Assembly: GCA_002773795.1 (NCBI GenBank)
Contig: PFAD01000016.1
Location: forward strand, 1 to 64,000
Length of the DNA: 64,000 nucleotides
Reading direction: 5' to 3'
Origin: Chlamydiae bacterium CG10_big_fil_rev_8_21_14_0_10_42_34
Lineage (GTDB): Bacteria > Chlamydiota > Chlamydiia > Chlamydiales > SM23-39
Each line of letters opens with the position of its first letter. The stretch's first letter is position 1. Shown here in pieces: positions 42,015-51,221 of the stretch. Under the pieces are notes generated by a model. That model made no database searches. It was not told the DNA's origin and saw only the letters and a list, made by a program, of their open reading frames with translations. Both the position numbers and the translations under genes were made by a program.

Positions 42015-43439
42015 ATGATCTTAGCTGAAATTGTCAAGACCCCCGCCAAGTACGACTGCCTGAAGCACCCGATGGTACTTCAGCTAGAATCGCTCGATTT
42101 CACCCCTTTTCACTTGATCGCCTTTATCATTTTCTTCCTTGCGATCATCCACACACTGAGCGTCTATAAAGTGCATCAGTGGGCGCGCAAGCTCGAGCTC
42201 CACCAAAAGCCCAGAAGAGACGGCAAGAGAAGAGAAAGGAGCATTGGAGTCCAGCTCTTATATTTTATCTCTGAAGTAGAGGTCGTTTTTGCTCTCTGGA
42301 CCATCCCACTATTTATTTGCATTGCAGCAATTTATGGCTGGACGATCGGGTTAGAATATATCAATACCAGAGACTATACAGAGCCACTTTTTGTCGTGGT
42401 GATTTTAGCGATGGCTTCAACGAAACCCATTGTCCATGCAGCAGAAGGACTCATCTCGTGGATTGCAAAAGGATTAGGGGGATCGCTATCTGCCTGGTGG
42501 ATGGTTCTTTTAACAGTGGGTCCGCTACTTGGTTCATTGATCACAGAAGCAGGAGCCATGGCTCTTTGCGCGCTCCTTTTATCGCGTCATTTTTACCACT
42601 ATCACCCAAGCAAAAAGTTAGCTTACGCAACACTTGCTCTACTGTTTGTAAACATCTCTGTGGGAGGGGTATTAACAGATTTTGCATCGCCTGCTGTTTT
42701 AGTTCTTGCCCACTGCTGGAAATGGTCGATGTCTGATATTTTCCTAAGCTTTGGCTGGAAAGCTGCCATCGGCATTGTGATCTCAAACTTAATTTACTGG
42801 TATTACTTTAGGAAAGAATTCGCACTACTAAACGTAAGAAAAAAGGCTGTAAAAATCTTTGCTCATTACTCTTCAAGAAAGCAAGAAACAAAAATTCCAT
42901 ACTGGATCAGTTTTGTTCACATGCTCTTTATGGCCCTCATTGTAGTTGTCTCTCACTATCCGGCTATATTTATTGCTATTTTCATGTTTTTCATCGGCTT
43001 TCATCAAGCCACGCGCGCGCATCAACACTCCATTCGTCTGGCAAGACCGATGATGATTGGGCTTTTCTTGGCAGGTCTCGTCATTCATGGCGGCTTGCAA
43101 GGTTGGTGGGTCGTCTCTATCCTTGAAGGGTTAAGCCCACTGTCTGTAATGGGAGTTGTCATTGCCTTAACAGGATTTAATGACAATACTGCGATATCTT
43201 ATCTTTCTACTTTGGTGCCAAACTGGGGAACCGCATTTCAATACGCAATCTTTACCGGCGCCATTGCAGGAGGCGGTCTTACAGTGATTGCCAACGCACC
43301 GAACCCCGCTGGTTATACGATCTTGAAAAAGCACTTTGACAATGGAATTAAGCCGCTTAATCTTTTGCTAGCAGCACTCACGCCTACGATTATCTTGTAT
43401 GCGATCTACTACTTTATTGGACCTCTATTCAGTTTCTAA
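42015..43439 (+). CDS. Putative Na+/H+ antiporter (DUF1504-type membrane protein)
   Basis: 474 residues with about twelve hydrophobic segments. Characteristic blocks: ISEVEVVFALWTIPL, MASTKPIVHAAEGLI, VGPLLGSLITEAGAMALCA, NISVGGVLTDFASPAVLV and ALTGFNDNTAISYLSTL, with polar residues inside helices as in ion transporters. I recall this family in Chlamydia and other intracellular bacteria as putative sodium:proton antiporters. The ion has not been shown here. It is convergent with the TVP38-like gene (4 bp between stops). Confidence 0.75.
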   Translation: MILAEIVKTPAKYDCLKHPMVLQLESLDFTPFHLIAFIIFFLAIIHTLSVYKVHQWARKLELHQKPRRDGKRRERSIGVQLLYFISEVEVVFALWTIPLFICIAAIYGWTIGLEYINTRDYTEPLFVVVILAMASTKPIVHAAEGLISWIAKGLGGSLSAWWMVLLTVGPLLGSLITEAGAMALCALLLSRHFYHYHPSKKLAYATLALLFVNISVGGVLTDFASPAVLVLAHCWKWSMSDIFLSFGWKAAIGIVISNLIYWYYFRKEFALLNVRKKAVKIFAHYSSRKQETKIPYWISFVHMLFMALIVVVSHYPAIFIAIFMFFIGFHQATRAHQHSIRLARPMMIGLFLAGLVIHGGLQGWWVVSILEGLSPLSVMGVVIALTGFNDNTAISYLSTLVPNWGTAFQYAIFTGAIAGGGLTVIANAPNPAGYTILKKHFDNGIKPLNLLLAALTPTIILYAIYYFIGPLFSF

Positions 43440-43443
43440 AAAG

Positions 43444-44136
43444 CTATTTCTTAAACCGTTTGAAGAAAATGGGCGCTAAAGATAACAATGCAAGCCCAAC
43501 CAACGCCAAGATTGTCTGCCAGCTCAACATTGAAGAGAGCGTTATCTCCCCCCCAGAATTTAAAGTAGTATTTACCTGAGATCCAATTTGTATAAATATG
43601 ATTGCAAAAGGAATAGACCCGACTAAGCTTGTCCAAGCAAATGGCCAAAAACGAACACCAAAAAAAACTGAAGCAAGGTTAATTAGCCACAAGGGAGATA
43701 TGGGGATAAATCTAAGAAATAAGAGATAGCTAACCGCATTTTCCTTAAACTGTTTTCCCATCTTCTTTAATCTTGGGCCTGCTTGCTTTTCAAAAAGACC
43801 CTGCATTGGTGTTTTCATCAAAAAATAAGAGAAACAAGAACCCAAAGTGTTTGCAATTAAGGTATAAAAAATACCTAGCAAGTCTGGGTATAAAAACCCC
43901 CCTAATATAGCGATAAAAACTCCAACTGGAAGAAAAAGGGTGACCGTCAGTGTATAAACCCCCAGAAAAACAAGAGGAGAAAGGAGCCAATGTTCATTAC
44001 TCAAGCGGAGCAATTCCGCCTGATTTTTCATAAAAAAATCAAATGTAAAGTATTTATCTATGCCTAGCAAATAAACTAGACTGACACTCAAACCAATGAC
44101 AAGAGGAGGGCCCCAATACTTAAATTTCTTTAGCAT
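43444..44136 (-). CDS. TVP38/TMEM64 (DedA-like) membrane protein
   Basis: 230 residues, about five to six hydrophobic segments. Family features: LPVGVFIAILGGFLYPDLLG (G-x-x-[FY]-G-P re-entrant motif), GSCFSYFLMK, RFIPISPLWLINLASVFFGV (R-x-x-P-x-x-P) and FAWTSLVGSIPFAIIFIQIG. Members are implicated in membrane homeostasis and lipid scrambling; the exact role is unknown. Confidence 0.85.
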   Translation of the reverse strand: MLKKFKYWGPPLVIGLSVSLVYLLGIDKYFTFDFFMKNQAELLRLSNEHWLLSPLVFLGVYTLTVTLFLPVGVFIAILGGFLYPDLLGIFYTLIANTLGSCFSYFLMKTPMQGLFEKQAGPRLKKMGKQFKENAVSYLLFLRFIPISPLWLINLASVFFGVRFWPFAWTSLVGSIPFAIIFIQIGSQVNTTLNSGGEITLSSMLSWQTILALVGLALLSLAPIFFKRFKK

Positions 44137-44208
44137 ATCCTATACATACTAGATCAGATCAAAATGACCCTATAAAAAAATTAAATCAGAACTTAGGAAG
44201 ATCCTTAC

Positions 44209-44658
44209 TTATAGTTTTGAGATCGATCTATACCCAAAGATAAGAAGTGGAATGGATGCAAAAGCATACAAAAACCACATCCGCGCATCCCATTTTAGGA
44301 TCAATGCACCTTTGCTAGAAAAGAAAAGCATAAAAAGACCAAATAAGAGAAGCTGCGCACCGAGAGTCATTAAGATCGTGGGCCCTACAATGCTTTTTGT
44401 CTCTTCATCCGATTCCATCATTGCTTGCGGGTCTTGGTATGCGGGTTCTTCTTCCGGCGCCTTAGGCGCGTAGTGGGGAGGATAGAGCGATTGTTGGGTG
44501 TTCAGATTTTGCACTGAAGCTGTCGGATGATAGCTAGATTGGAACTGCTCTGGCTTTTCTTCGCGTAAATCTGCCGCACAAAACGGGCATACGATCACAT
44601 CGAGGTCGATTTCTCCCTCGCAATTATAACACATTTTTTGACGCTTTTTAGCTTTCAT
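44209..44658 (-). CDS. Zinc-ribbon membrane protein of unknown function
   Basis: 149 residues. The N-terminal zinc ribbon has two CxxC pairs (CYNCEGEI and CPFCAADL) after a basic start (MKAKKRQKM). A proline/glutamine-rich linker follows, and two transmembrane helices close the protein (ILMTLGAQLLLFGLFMLFF and MWFLYAFASIPLLIFGY). A good Shine-Dalgarno (AAAAGGAGA) precedes ATG 44658. Probably a small cytosol-facing membrane protein; no function can be named. Confidence 0.75.
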   Translation of the reverse strand: MKAKKRQKMCYNCEGEIDLDVIVCPFCAADLREEKPEQFQSSYHPTASVQNLNTQQSLYPPHYAPKAPEEEPAYQDPQAMMESDEETKSIVGPTILMTLGAQLLLFGLFMLFFSSKGALILKWDARMWFLYAFASIPLLIFGYRSISKL

Positions 44659-44795
44659 GCTCTCCTTTTAGACTTTTGGGGCAATTTTTTCATGGAGAAA
44701 ATCGCATTTGGCACCATATTTATAGCTTCATCTAAAAACAGAGTATAAGGAAAGCCCCTTTTTTCTTATAATTGGTATTTTTCAACGGAGAGGAT

Positions 44796-46199
44796 ATGAC
44801 AGAGAGAAAGAAGCATGATATAGCAGTAATCGGGGCAGGTCCTGGTGGATATGTAGCTGCAATAAGGGCTGCTCAGCTAGGAAAATCGGTCGCCTTAATA
44901 GAAAAAGAACTGCTTGGAGGCTGCTGTCTTAACGTAGGTTGCATCCCAACAAAAACGCTTCTTACCAATGCTGCCGTGCTTCACCAAGTGAAAAAAGCAA
45001 ACGATTTTGGAATTTCAACGGGCCCCATCTCATTTCATTACGATCAAATGAAACAAAGAAAAGATCAAGTCATTACAAAAATCCGCAGCAGTTTAGAAGG
45101 CCTCATCCGTTCCAATAAAATTACGATTTATCGTGGCAATGCACAATTTGAATCCCCAAAATTACTCAAAGTGCTCGGGCAAGATAATTTATTTATCGAA
45201 TCGGAAAAAATCATCATCGCTACAGGGTCCGTCCCGCTTGAGATCAAAGCGTTTCCTTTTGACCATAAACGGATCCTAAATTCCACCTCAATCCTAGAAG
45301 TTACTGAACTTCCCAAAAGTTTAGCAATTGTTGGCGGCGGCTATATTGGCTGCGAATTTGCCTCACTGTTTGCAGAACTTGGTGTTAAAGTTACCATTTT
45401 CGAAGCTCTTCCCACTATTTTAGCAGCCCAAGGAACGCAAATTGCGCAGTTCATGGCCAAAGTATTTACGGCAAAAGGGATCGATATTCAAACAAATGTA
45501 ACTGTCAAAAATATTGAAAATAAGCAAGATCACGTCCACATCACTTTAGCCGATGGGAAATCCATTGACGCAGACCTTGCGCTCGTATCTGTGGGGAGAA
45601 AAGTATACACCGAAGGGCTATGCCTTGAAAAAGCAGGACTTAAAACCAATGAGAAAGGCTTCATCGACACAAATGACCAGATGGAAACAGAGGTCAAAGG
45701 GATTTATGCGATCGGCGATGTGACTGGCAAGTGGATGCTTGCCCACGTTGCCTCTCATCAAGGAAGTGCTGCAGCGAGCAACGCTTGCGGAATCGAGACA
45801 AAAATGCACTACGAAGCAGTTCCAGCCGTTGTCTTCACCTCACCGGAAATTGCAACCGTCGGCCTTACTCTCGAACAAGCTCAAAAGGCGGGATTTGATG
45901 CAACAGCCGGATCATTTCCCTTCCAAGCGCTCGGAAAAGCACAAGCATCGATGGAAACTGAAGGGTTTGCGCAAATTGTCTCTGTGAAAAAAACAGGCCA
46001 AATTTTAGGTGCGATTGTGATTGGTCACGAAGCATCGAACCTTATTGGCGAAATGGCACTTGCAATCCAAAACGAACTCACGTTAGAGTCTGTGATAGAG
46101 ACCATCCATGCCCACCCGACAATTGCAGAATGTTGGCATGAAGCAGCTCTCATTGCAAACGAAACACCGATTCACTTTCCACCCAAAGTAAAAAGATGA
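44796..46199 (+). CDS. lpdA: Dihydrolipoamide dehydrogenase (E3)
   Basis: Re-oxidises dihydrolipoamide in 2-oxoacid dehydrogenase complexes. Start set at ATG 44796 (MTERKKHDIAVIGAGPGGY) with GGAGAGG upstream. 467 residues. FAD site IGAGPGGYVAAIRAAQLG, redox pair GGCCLNVGCIPTK, NAD site IVGGGYIGCEFASLFAELG, YAIGDVTG, and the C-terminal HAHPTIAECWHEA base pair. The stop overlaps lipA as ATGA. lpdA-lipA adjacency is recalled for Chlamydia (CT557-558). Confidence 0.97.
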   Translation: MTERKKHDIAVIGAGPGGYVAAIRAAQLGKSVALIEKELLGGCCLNVGCIPTKTLLTNAAVLHQVKKANDFGISTGPISFHYDQMKQRKDQVITKIRSSLEGLIRSNKITIYRGNAQFESPKLLKVLGQDNLFIESEKIIIATGSVPLEIKAFPFDHKRILNSTSILEVTELPKSLAIVGGGYIGCEFASLFAELGVKVTIFEALPTILAAQGTQIAQFMAKVFTAKGIDIQTNVTVKNIENKQDHVHITLADGKSIDADLALVSVGRKVYTEGLCLEKAGLKTNEKGFIDTNDQMETEVKGIYAIGDVTGKWMLAHVASHQGSAAASNACGIETKMHYEAVPAVVFTSPEIATVGLTLEQAQKAGFDATAGSFPFQALGKAQASMETEGFAQIVSVKKTGQILGAIVIGHEASNLIGEMALAIQNELTLESVIETIHAHPTIAECWHEAALIANETPIHFPPKVKR

Positions 46200-47119
46200 C
46201 GGACAAAAAACTTAACATTCTCCCATCAAATCCAGAAGAAGGTGTGGGTAGATTTCCTTCATGGCTCCACCGCAAACTTCCTGCCGGTGGTCAAATTTTT
46301 AAGACAAACGCAATCCTAGATAAATATAAACTCAATACCGTTTGCGAAGAGGCGAAATGCCCAAATCGTCTTGAATGCTACACAAAAAAAACTGCCACAT
46401 TTCTCGCACTCGGCAAACAGTGCACTCGCAACTGTGGATTTTGCGACATCGACTTTAGCAAAAATCCCAAAGCGCCTGAAGCAGATGAGCCACACCGCAT
46501 TGCAATGTCTGTAAAAGAGTTAGGACTTAAACACGTAGTCATCACTATGGTGGCAAGGGATGATCTTCCCGATCAAGGGGCAAATCAAATTGCCTCAATC
46601 ATCCGCGCCACTAGAGACCTTAACCCGGAAGTCACCATCGAAGTGCTCACCTCGGACTTTTCTGGCGATGTAAAGCTGCTTTACATCATCTTAAATGAAG
46701 AGCCAGAAATCTTTAATCACAATATCGAAACCATAAGAGCCCTTTCCCCTCGAGTTCGCCATAAAGCTGAATACGACAGGTCCCTCTCACTTTTAAAAAG
46801 TGCAAAAGAATCGGGTAAAGTTGCCTACGTTAAATCGGGCATTATGGTAGGTCTTGGCGAGACAGAGTCACAAGTCAAAGAGACCCTTGAAGACTTAGCC
46901 AAGGTGGGCTGCGATGTGATCACAATAGGGCAATACCTACAGGCCAGCCGCATCAAGCTTAGAGTCAAGGACTTCGTCCACCCAGATCAATTCAAGGCCT
47001 ACGAAGAGTACGGACTGAGCCTTGGGGTCAGACACGTTTACTCAGGCCCCTTCGTGAGATCGAGCTACAACGCCAACCTGTTCGTACCCGGCAAAGCCGA
47101 GCCCATTATATCCCAGTAA
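46196..47119 (+). CDS. lipA: Lipoyl synthase (radical SAM)
   Basis: Inserts two sulphurs into octanoyl groups. 307 residues. Auxiliary cluster cysteines in CEEAKCPNRLEC, radical-SAM motif CTRNCGFCDI, then VARDDLPDQGANQIA, FNHNIET and VKSGIMVGLGE. The C-terminal RSSYNANL Ser-containing block, a ligand of the auxiliary cluster, is intact. A palindrome copy falls in the codons for DVKLLYI without changing the expected length. Coupled to lpdA. Confidence 0.97.
   Translation: MTDKKLNILPSNPEEGVGRFPSWLHRKLPAGGQIFKTNAILDKYKLNTVCEEAKCPNRLECYTKKTATFLALGKQCTRNCGFCDIDFSKNPKAPEADEPHRIAMSVKELGLKHVVITMVARDDLPDQGANQIASIIRATRDLNPEVTIEVLTSDFSGDVKLLYIILNEEPEIFNHNIETIRALSPRVRHKAEYDRSLSLLKSAKESGKVAYVKSGIMVGLGETESQVKETLEDLAKVGCDVITIGQYLQASRIKLRVKDFVHPDQFKAYEEYGLSLGVRHVYSGPFVRSSYNANLFVPGKAEPIISQ
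46667..46687. repeat. Dispersed palindrome, copy 5
   Basis: Exact TGTAAAGCTGCTTTACA at 46669-46685 with two further paired bases on each side (GA/TC). Inside lipA, codons DVKLLYI. Confidence 0.9.
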
Positions 47120-47173
47120 TTTCACATTAAATCGACCGGATTACAATAAATTGATTTAATCTAAAGATTAACG

Positions 47174-47179
47174 TATAAT
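47174..47179 (+). promoter_or_regulatory. -10 box of the PI-kinase-like gene
   Basis: CGTATAATAACTT, 29 nt before ATG 47208, with a Shine-Dalgarno AAAGGA in between. It shares the GTATAATA core with the promoters at 1869 and 32568. Confidence 0.5.
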
Positions 47180-47207
47180 AACTTCAATTAATTAAAGGAT
47201 TTTATAT

Positions 47208-48695
47208 ATGTCTTTAGACGTGAAACCTACTATTTATATTAACGAGCAACATCTAGACCAACCTAGCGCCCCCGCTGAACTCAAAGCTCCACAAGTGATT
47301 GGTGATATTTGGGCAAGAATGCAAGCCGCTTTAAAAGCTAATAATCTACCTCATGCAACCGAGTTAATGGCAAAGCTTGGGGTTACAGAAACAGATAAGA
47401 CCGCCCAACAACTACTTATCCCCATACTCAACGCCGCTTTGAACGAAAATGTAAAGATCGTTCCCGCAGAAGACGAAGAGTGCTCTGGGGTATACTTCCT
47501 TTCACTTGCAAACGAAGAACCCTTTGCAGTTTTTAAAATTGGCGAAAAAAGGGCCCGAACAGAATTGTTAGTTCGACACATAGCACACAAAGTGGGCCTT
47601 GAAAAACATGCAATTCCTGGAATTTTCTGCTCTATTGCAAACCCGGATTTTTCCAAAGGCGAAACAACTGTGGAACTGTGGAATGGAAATAAAAAGTTGT
47701 ACGAACACCTAAATAATAAGCATACTTCCTATAGCGAATCTGTCTCTATTGATAATTTTGGCCTAGAAAACCCACCTACTATCACTGGAATTTTAGAGCC
47801 TTTTGTTTCAACAAAGGGTGAATTAGACGTTGAAAATTTTGCTAGCATGACGGCTTTTGCGTTAATCGTGGGACTCAGAGATGCGAAACTCGATGGAATC
47901 GTAGGTTCCATGTTCATTGATAATGAAGAGTGTATGCCAGCACGATTACACCCTTTAAGTAGTCCTGAAAAACACCCTGCAGCAACCCACCTACCTTACC
48001 TAAAGCACCCATTAGCGGAAAAAAGCATTCCTCTCGCAACAATCGAGTCTTTATACAAAACCTTATCAAACCTAGACATTCGCCCACTTTTAAATGAATT
48101 AGCAACACAGAAAGTTCTGTATAGAGATTCTATTGCAGAAAGTATCGATCTTGACGATGATGGGTGGGATCACGGAGGCTGCTATGTTAAAATTGATGAC
48201 ATTTCCAGAAACGCATTAGATATATACCCCAAAATTGACCTCACTGATGAGCGTCTTGTTTCGGAAAGACAACTCACCACTTGTTCTCACCGAATTTCCA
48301 AATTATTGAGCTTTTTCGAGACTTGCATGGTCAATCAAGAAAGCCCCAATGCAATCGATATGGTTTGCGCAGTTGATGAACACTTTGCTAAACATTTTAA
48401 CGGGCTTAGCGATCCTGATAGCGACAGAATACATCAACGCTTACGCCATTTTGTGGTTGGAGCCCAAAGCCCTGCTAAGTCATTCTCCCTCCCATTTTGT
48501 AGAGATTTATTCTCCGTACCTAGCTCAAAGGATTCATCCAATCCAAGTAGTGGCGAACCATCTTCTGATACGCCACCCCCACAGAATTTTGGAGCAATAG
48601 TCCCAAAATCCGCCTTTTCACCTTGGAACTCTCAACAAACATCTAATGTCACTTCGCCCCGAACAGCAGAAGACGAAAAAAAAGAATCAGACTAG
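47208..48695 (+). CDS. PI3/4-kinase-like (HipA/PI4K-type fold) protein, candidate effector
   Basis: 495 residues, no signal peptide. The region 91-235 reads like the core of a phosphatidylinositol-kinase-like domain: SGVYFLSLANEEPFAVFKIG (glycine-loop position and Lys at K110), E119 in ARTELLVRHIAHKVGL (the P-loop partner Glu), and GLRDAKLDGIVGSMFID (residues 222-238) in the place of the catalytic D-x-H-x-x-N loop, with D225 and D229. The last ~70 residues are Ser/Pro-rich and probably disordered. The fold call rests on residue order only. Substrate could be lipid or protein. The gene has its own promoter and stands alone between lipA and glgC. Confidence 0.5.
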   Translation: MSLDVKPTIYINEQHLDQPSAPAELKAPQVIGDIWARMQAALKANNLPHATELMAKLGVTETDKTAQQLLIPILNAALNENVKIVPAEDEECSGVYFLSLANEEPFAVFKIGEKRARTELLVRHIAHKVGLEKHAIPGIFCSIANPDFSKGETTVELWNGNKKLYEHLNNKHTSYSESVSIDNFGLENPPTITGILEPFVSTKGELDVENFASMTAFALIVGLRDAKLDGIVGSMFIDNEECMPARLHPLSSPEKHPAATHLPYLKHPLAEKSIPLATIESLYKTLSNLDIRPLLNELATQKVLYRDSIAESIDLDDDGWDHGGCYVKIDDISRNALDIYPKIDLTDERLVSERQLTTCSHRISKLLSFFETCMVNQESPNAIDMVCAVDEHFAKHFNGLSDPDSDRIHQRLRHFVVGAQSPAKSFSLPFCRDLFSVPSSKDSSNPSSGEPSSDTPPPQNFGAIVPKSAFSPWNSQQTSNVTSPRTAEDEKKESD

Positions 48696-48728
48696 CCAGA
48701 TAATCCTTTCCGCGTTATAGGGGAAGGT

Positions 48729-50006
48729 ATGCGCAAACAATCGATTGAAGTTGCTACGATCATCCTTGCCGGCGGGCAAGGAACACGGCTGCATCCATTG
48801 ACCATTCATCATTCAAAACCAGCTGTTGCCTATGGAGGACGCTACCGTCTTATAGACATACCCATCTCAAATTCCATCAACTCTGATTTCCGCCAGATCT
48901 TTGTCATAGCACAGTATTTATCCGATGAATTGCAACACCACATCAATCAGACCTACCATTTCGACGTCTACAATCCAGGCTCAATTGATGTATTAACACC
49001 GCAGCTTAATGAAAAAGGGGAAAAAGAGTGGTTTAATGGAACGGCTGATGCGGTGCGCAAAAATCTCCCCACAATTTTAAAGTCATCTGCCGATTACTTT
49101 CTTATTTTATCGGGGGATCAGCTCTACAACATCAATTTTCAGTATCTTTTAACATTCGCCCAATCAAAAAATGCAGACTTAACCATTGCGAGCATCCCTG
49201 TTCTTGAAAAAGAGGCAAGAAGGATGGGCCTTCTCAAGATTGATAAAGACTGTACGATTACCGATTTCATAGAAAAACCTAAAAATGGGATTGAAGATTT
49301 TGAAATTCCCCGAGAGTTTTTTGAAGAGTGGAAAATCAAACCCAGCAAAGATCCTCTTTATCTCGGCTCAATGGGGATCTACGTATTTAAAAGAGAAACA
49401 CTAGAAGCTCTCTTAGAGCATGACAAGCGAGAGGATTTTGGCTACCACCTCATTCACACGGCGGTAAAGCATAAAAAAACTTCCGCTTTTGTCTTCGGGG
49501 GCTATTGGGAAGATATCGGAACTGTCGCATCGTATTATGAGGCAAATCTCGTCTTAACTCGCGCGAAAGAGGGACTCGATATTTATGACGAAACAAACCC
49601 CATTTATACAAGACCCACCTTTCTCCCTGGTCCTAGGATTAAACAGACAAAAGTGACTCAATCCATTATTTGTGAAGGGTGCATTATCGAAGCTGATGAA
49701 ATTTCTAACTGTGTTATTGGTCTTCGGACACACATAAAGCGTGGCTCTATCATTCGAGATACCGTCATTTTAGGAAATCACTTCTACATGCCGCCCCTTC
49801 ACGAGAAAAAAGATGAGCACTATTGGATTGGTGAAAACTGTCTCATTGAAAAGACAATTATCGATGAACACGTGCAAATCGGCAACAATGTGAAGCTCAT
49901 CAACAAGGCCAAGCATACCCACTTTGATGGTGAGGGGATCTTTGTTCGTGATGGAATTATCATCGTCACTTCAGGGACAAAGCTTCCCAACAACTTCGAA
50001 TTTTAG
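48729..50006 (+). CDS. glgC: Glucose-1-phosphate adenylyltransferase
   Basis: Makes ADP-glucose for glycogen. 425 residues. N-terminal LAGGQGTRLHPLT, then SKPAVAYGGRYRLIDIPISN, WFNGTADAVRKNL, LILSGDQLYNINF and FIEKPK, followed by the C-terminal left-handed beta-helix (CIIEADEISNCVIG and onward). GGGGAAGG precedes ATG. The metallophosphoesterase gene follows 13 bp later, the same order as CT489-CT488 in C. trachomatis as I recall it. Confidence 0.96.
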   Translation: MRKQSIEVATIILAGGQGTRLHPLTIHHSKPAVAYGGRYRLIDIPISNSINSDFRQIFVIAQYLSDELQHHINQTYHFDVYNPGSIDVLTPQLNEKGEKEWFNGTADAVRKNLPTILKSSADYFLILSGDQLYNINFQYLLTFAQSKNADLTIASIPVLEKEARRMGLLKIDKDCTITDFIEKPKNGIEDFEIPREFFEEWKIKPSKDPLYLGSMGIYVFKRETLEALLEHDKREDFGYHLIHTAVKHKKTSAFVFGGYWEDIGTVASYYEANLVLTRAKEGLDIYDETNPIYTRPTFLPGPRIKQTKVTQSIICEGCIIEADEISNCVIGLRTHIKRGSIIRDTVILGNHFYMPPLHEKKDEHYWIGENCLIEKTIIDEHVQIGNNVKLINKAKHTHFDGEGIFVRDGIIIVTSGTKLPNNFEF

Positions 50007-50019
50007 TATATACTTTCAT

Positions 50020-50772
50020 ATGCGTATTTGGGCCATTGGCGATCTTCACTTAAGTTTCGGCGTAGAAAATAAAAGCATGGAGATCTTTGGCCCCAATTGG
50101 GAAGACCATGCGAAAAAAATCGCATCGAACTGGAAAAGTATGATTCATGCAGATGATCTCGTACTTGTCCCGGGCGATCTTTCTTGGGCACTTAAAGTTC
50201 AAGAAGCTGTACCCGATCTTCAGTGGGTCCATGAGCTTCCTGGCACCAAAGTGATGATTAAAGGAAATCACGACTACTGGTGGGGCTCTTTAAGTAAAAT
50301 TGCACCCGTTCTTCCCCCGTCAATTCACCTGATCCAAAACAACGTCTTTAATTGGAAAGATGTGACAATTGGAGGCGCGCGCCTATGGGATACGCCCGAG
50401 TACTCGTTTAAAGAGTTCATCGAGTTTAGAGAAAACCCAAAAGCAAAAGCGAAGGATCCAGAAGAGCTAGTTCAAGAAGAATTTGCCCAAAAAATCTTTG
50501 ATCGAGAACTCGAACGATTAAAAATGAGTCTAAAGGGGTTAAACCCAGAGGCCAGCTTACGCCTAGCGATGACTCATTATCCCCCCATCGGTGCAGATCT
50601 TCAGCCATCGCGTGCAGCGCAAATTTTAGAACAAAACAACGTGGAAGTATGTGTTTTTGGACACCTACACAACTTAAAGCCAAACCTACCTATGTTTGGG
50701 GCAACAAGAGGCGTGCGCTACGTCTTGGCGTCATGCGACTATATCCACTTTCAGCCTATTGCCGTTCTTTAA
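50020..50772 (+). CDS. Calcineurin-like metallophosphoesterase
   Basis: Start at ATG 50020 (MRIWAIGDLHLSFG); longer in-frame openings overlap glgC and lack a family match. 250 residues. Metal-binding motifs in order: IGDLHL (D-x-H), VPGDLSW (GD), IKGNHDYWWGS (GNHD), MTHYPP and VFGHLH (GH-x-H). Substrate unknown. It forms an operon with glgC, so a role near sugar nucleotides is possible. Confidence 0.93.
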   Translation: MRIWAIGDLHLSFGVENKSMEIFGPNWEDHAKKIASNWKSMIHADDLVLVPGDLSWALKVQEAVPDLQWVHELPGTKVMIKGNHDYWWGSLSKIAPVLPPSIHLIQNNVFNWKDVTIGGARLWDTPEYSFKEFIEFRENPKAKAKDPEELVQEEFAQKIFDRELERLKMSLKGLNPEASLRLAMTHYPPIGADLQPSRAAQILEQNNVEVCVFGHLHNLKPNLPMFGATRGVRYVLASCDYIHFQPIAVL

Positions 50773-51141
50773 CCTTGAAGAATATCGTGACGAATGTTTC
50801 CAAGTGCGACACCAATATCTTTTTCAAAGTGTTCAACATCAAAAGTGTTATCGCTTGATAACGCTGCCTTCAAACCTTCTGCATAAGTAACAAGTCCCTT
50901 AAAGTCTTGGTAAAAGTTTGGGGCGCTTACTGGAGGATGTTTCACTGTTTTTTGCTAATTTATCCATCTCTTTTGCTAAATGGATAACTTTATCTAGATC
51001 ATGGATTGCATTTTGAGGATGCTCTTTCATATCAGCTAAAAGCTTTTCGATTTGCATAAAATCATTGTTCAACTTTTGCCACACACTTTCTTGGGGAGGC
51101 TGCTGAGATGGATTGTTTAAATTGACGTTATTGATAACCAT
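50769..51141 (-). pseudogene. Small helical protein gene interrupted at an A6 run
   Basis: ATG 51141 opens MVINNVNLNNPSQQPPQESV and a coiled-coil-like helix (LNNDFMQIEKLLADMKE), ending early at a stop at 50899. Skipping one base at the run of six A (T on the + strand, 50948-50953) continues as KTVKHPPVSAPNFYQDFKG, LVTYAEGLKAALSSDN and HFEKDIGVALGNIRHDILQG, then stop at 50769-50771. The joined protein would have about 123 residues. The downstream frame is clearly coding in character. It may be a mutation, a sequencing error or a phase-variable gene. Function unknown. Confidence 0.6.
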
Positions 51142-51221
51142 AGATCACCTTTCATTACCTATAATACACGTTGTATCACAGAATAATTAAAGCTTACATA
51201 AATAAGGCAATCAACTAATGT

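Noticed and set aside
50948-50954. A AAA AAC slippery heptamer suggesting programmed -1 frameshifting
   Set aside because: A -1 shift meets TGA two codons later; the coding continuation needs a +1 shift, so programmed -1 frameshifting does not explain the split gene.
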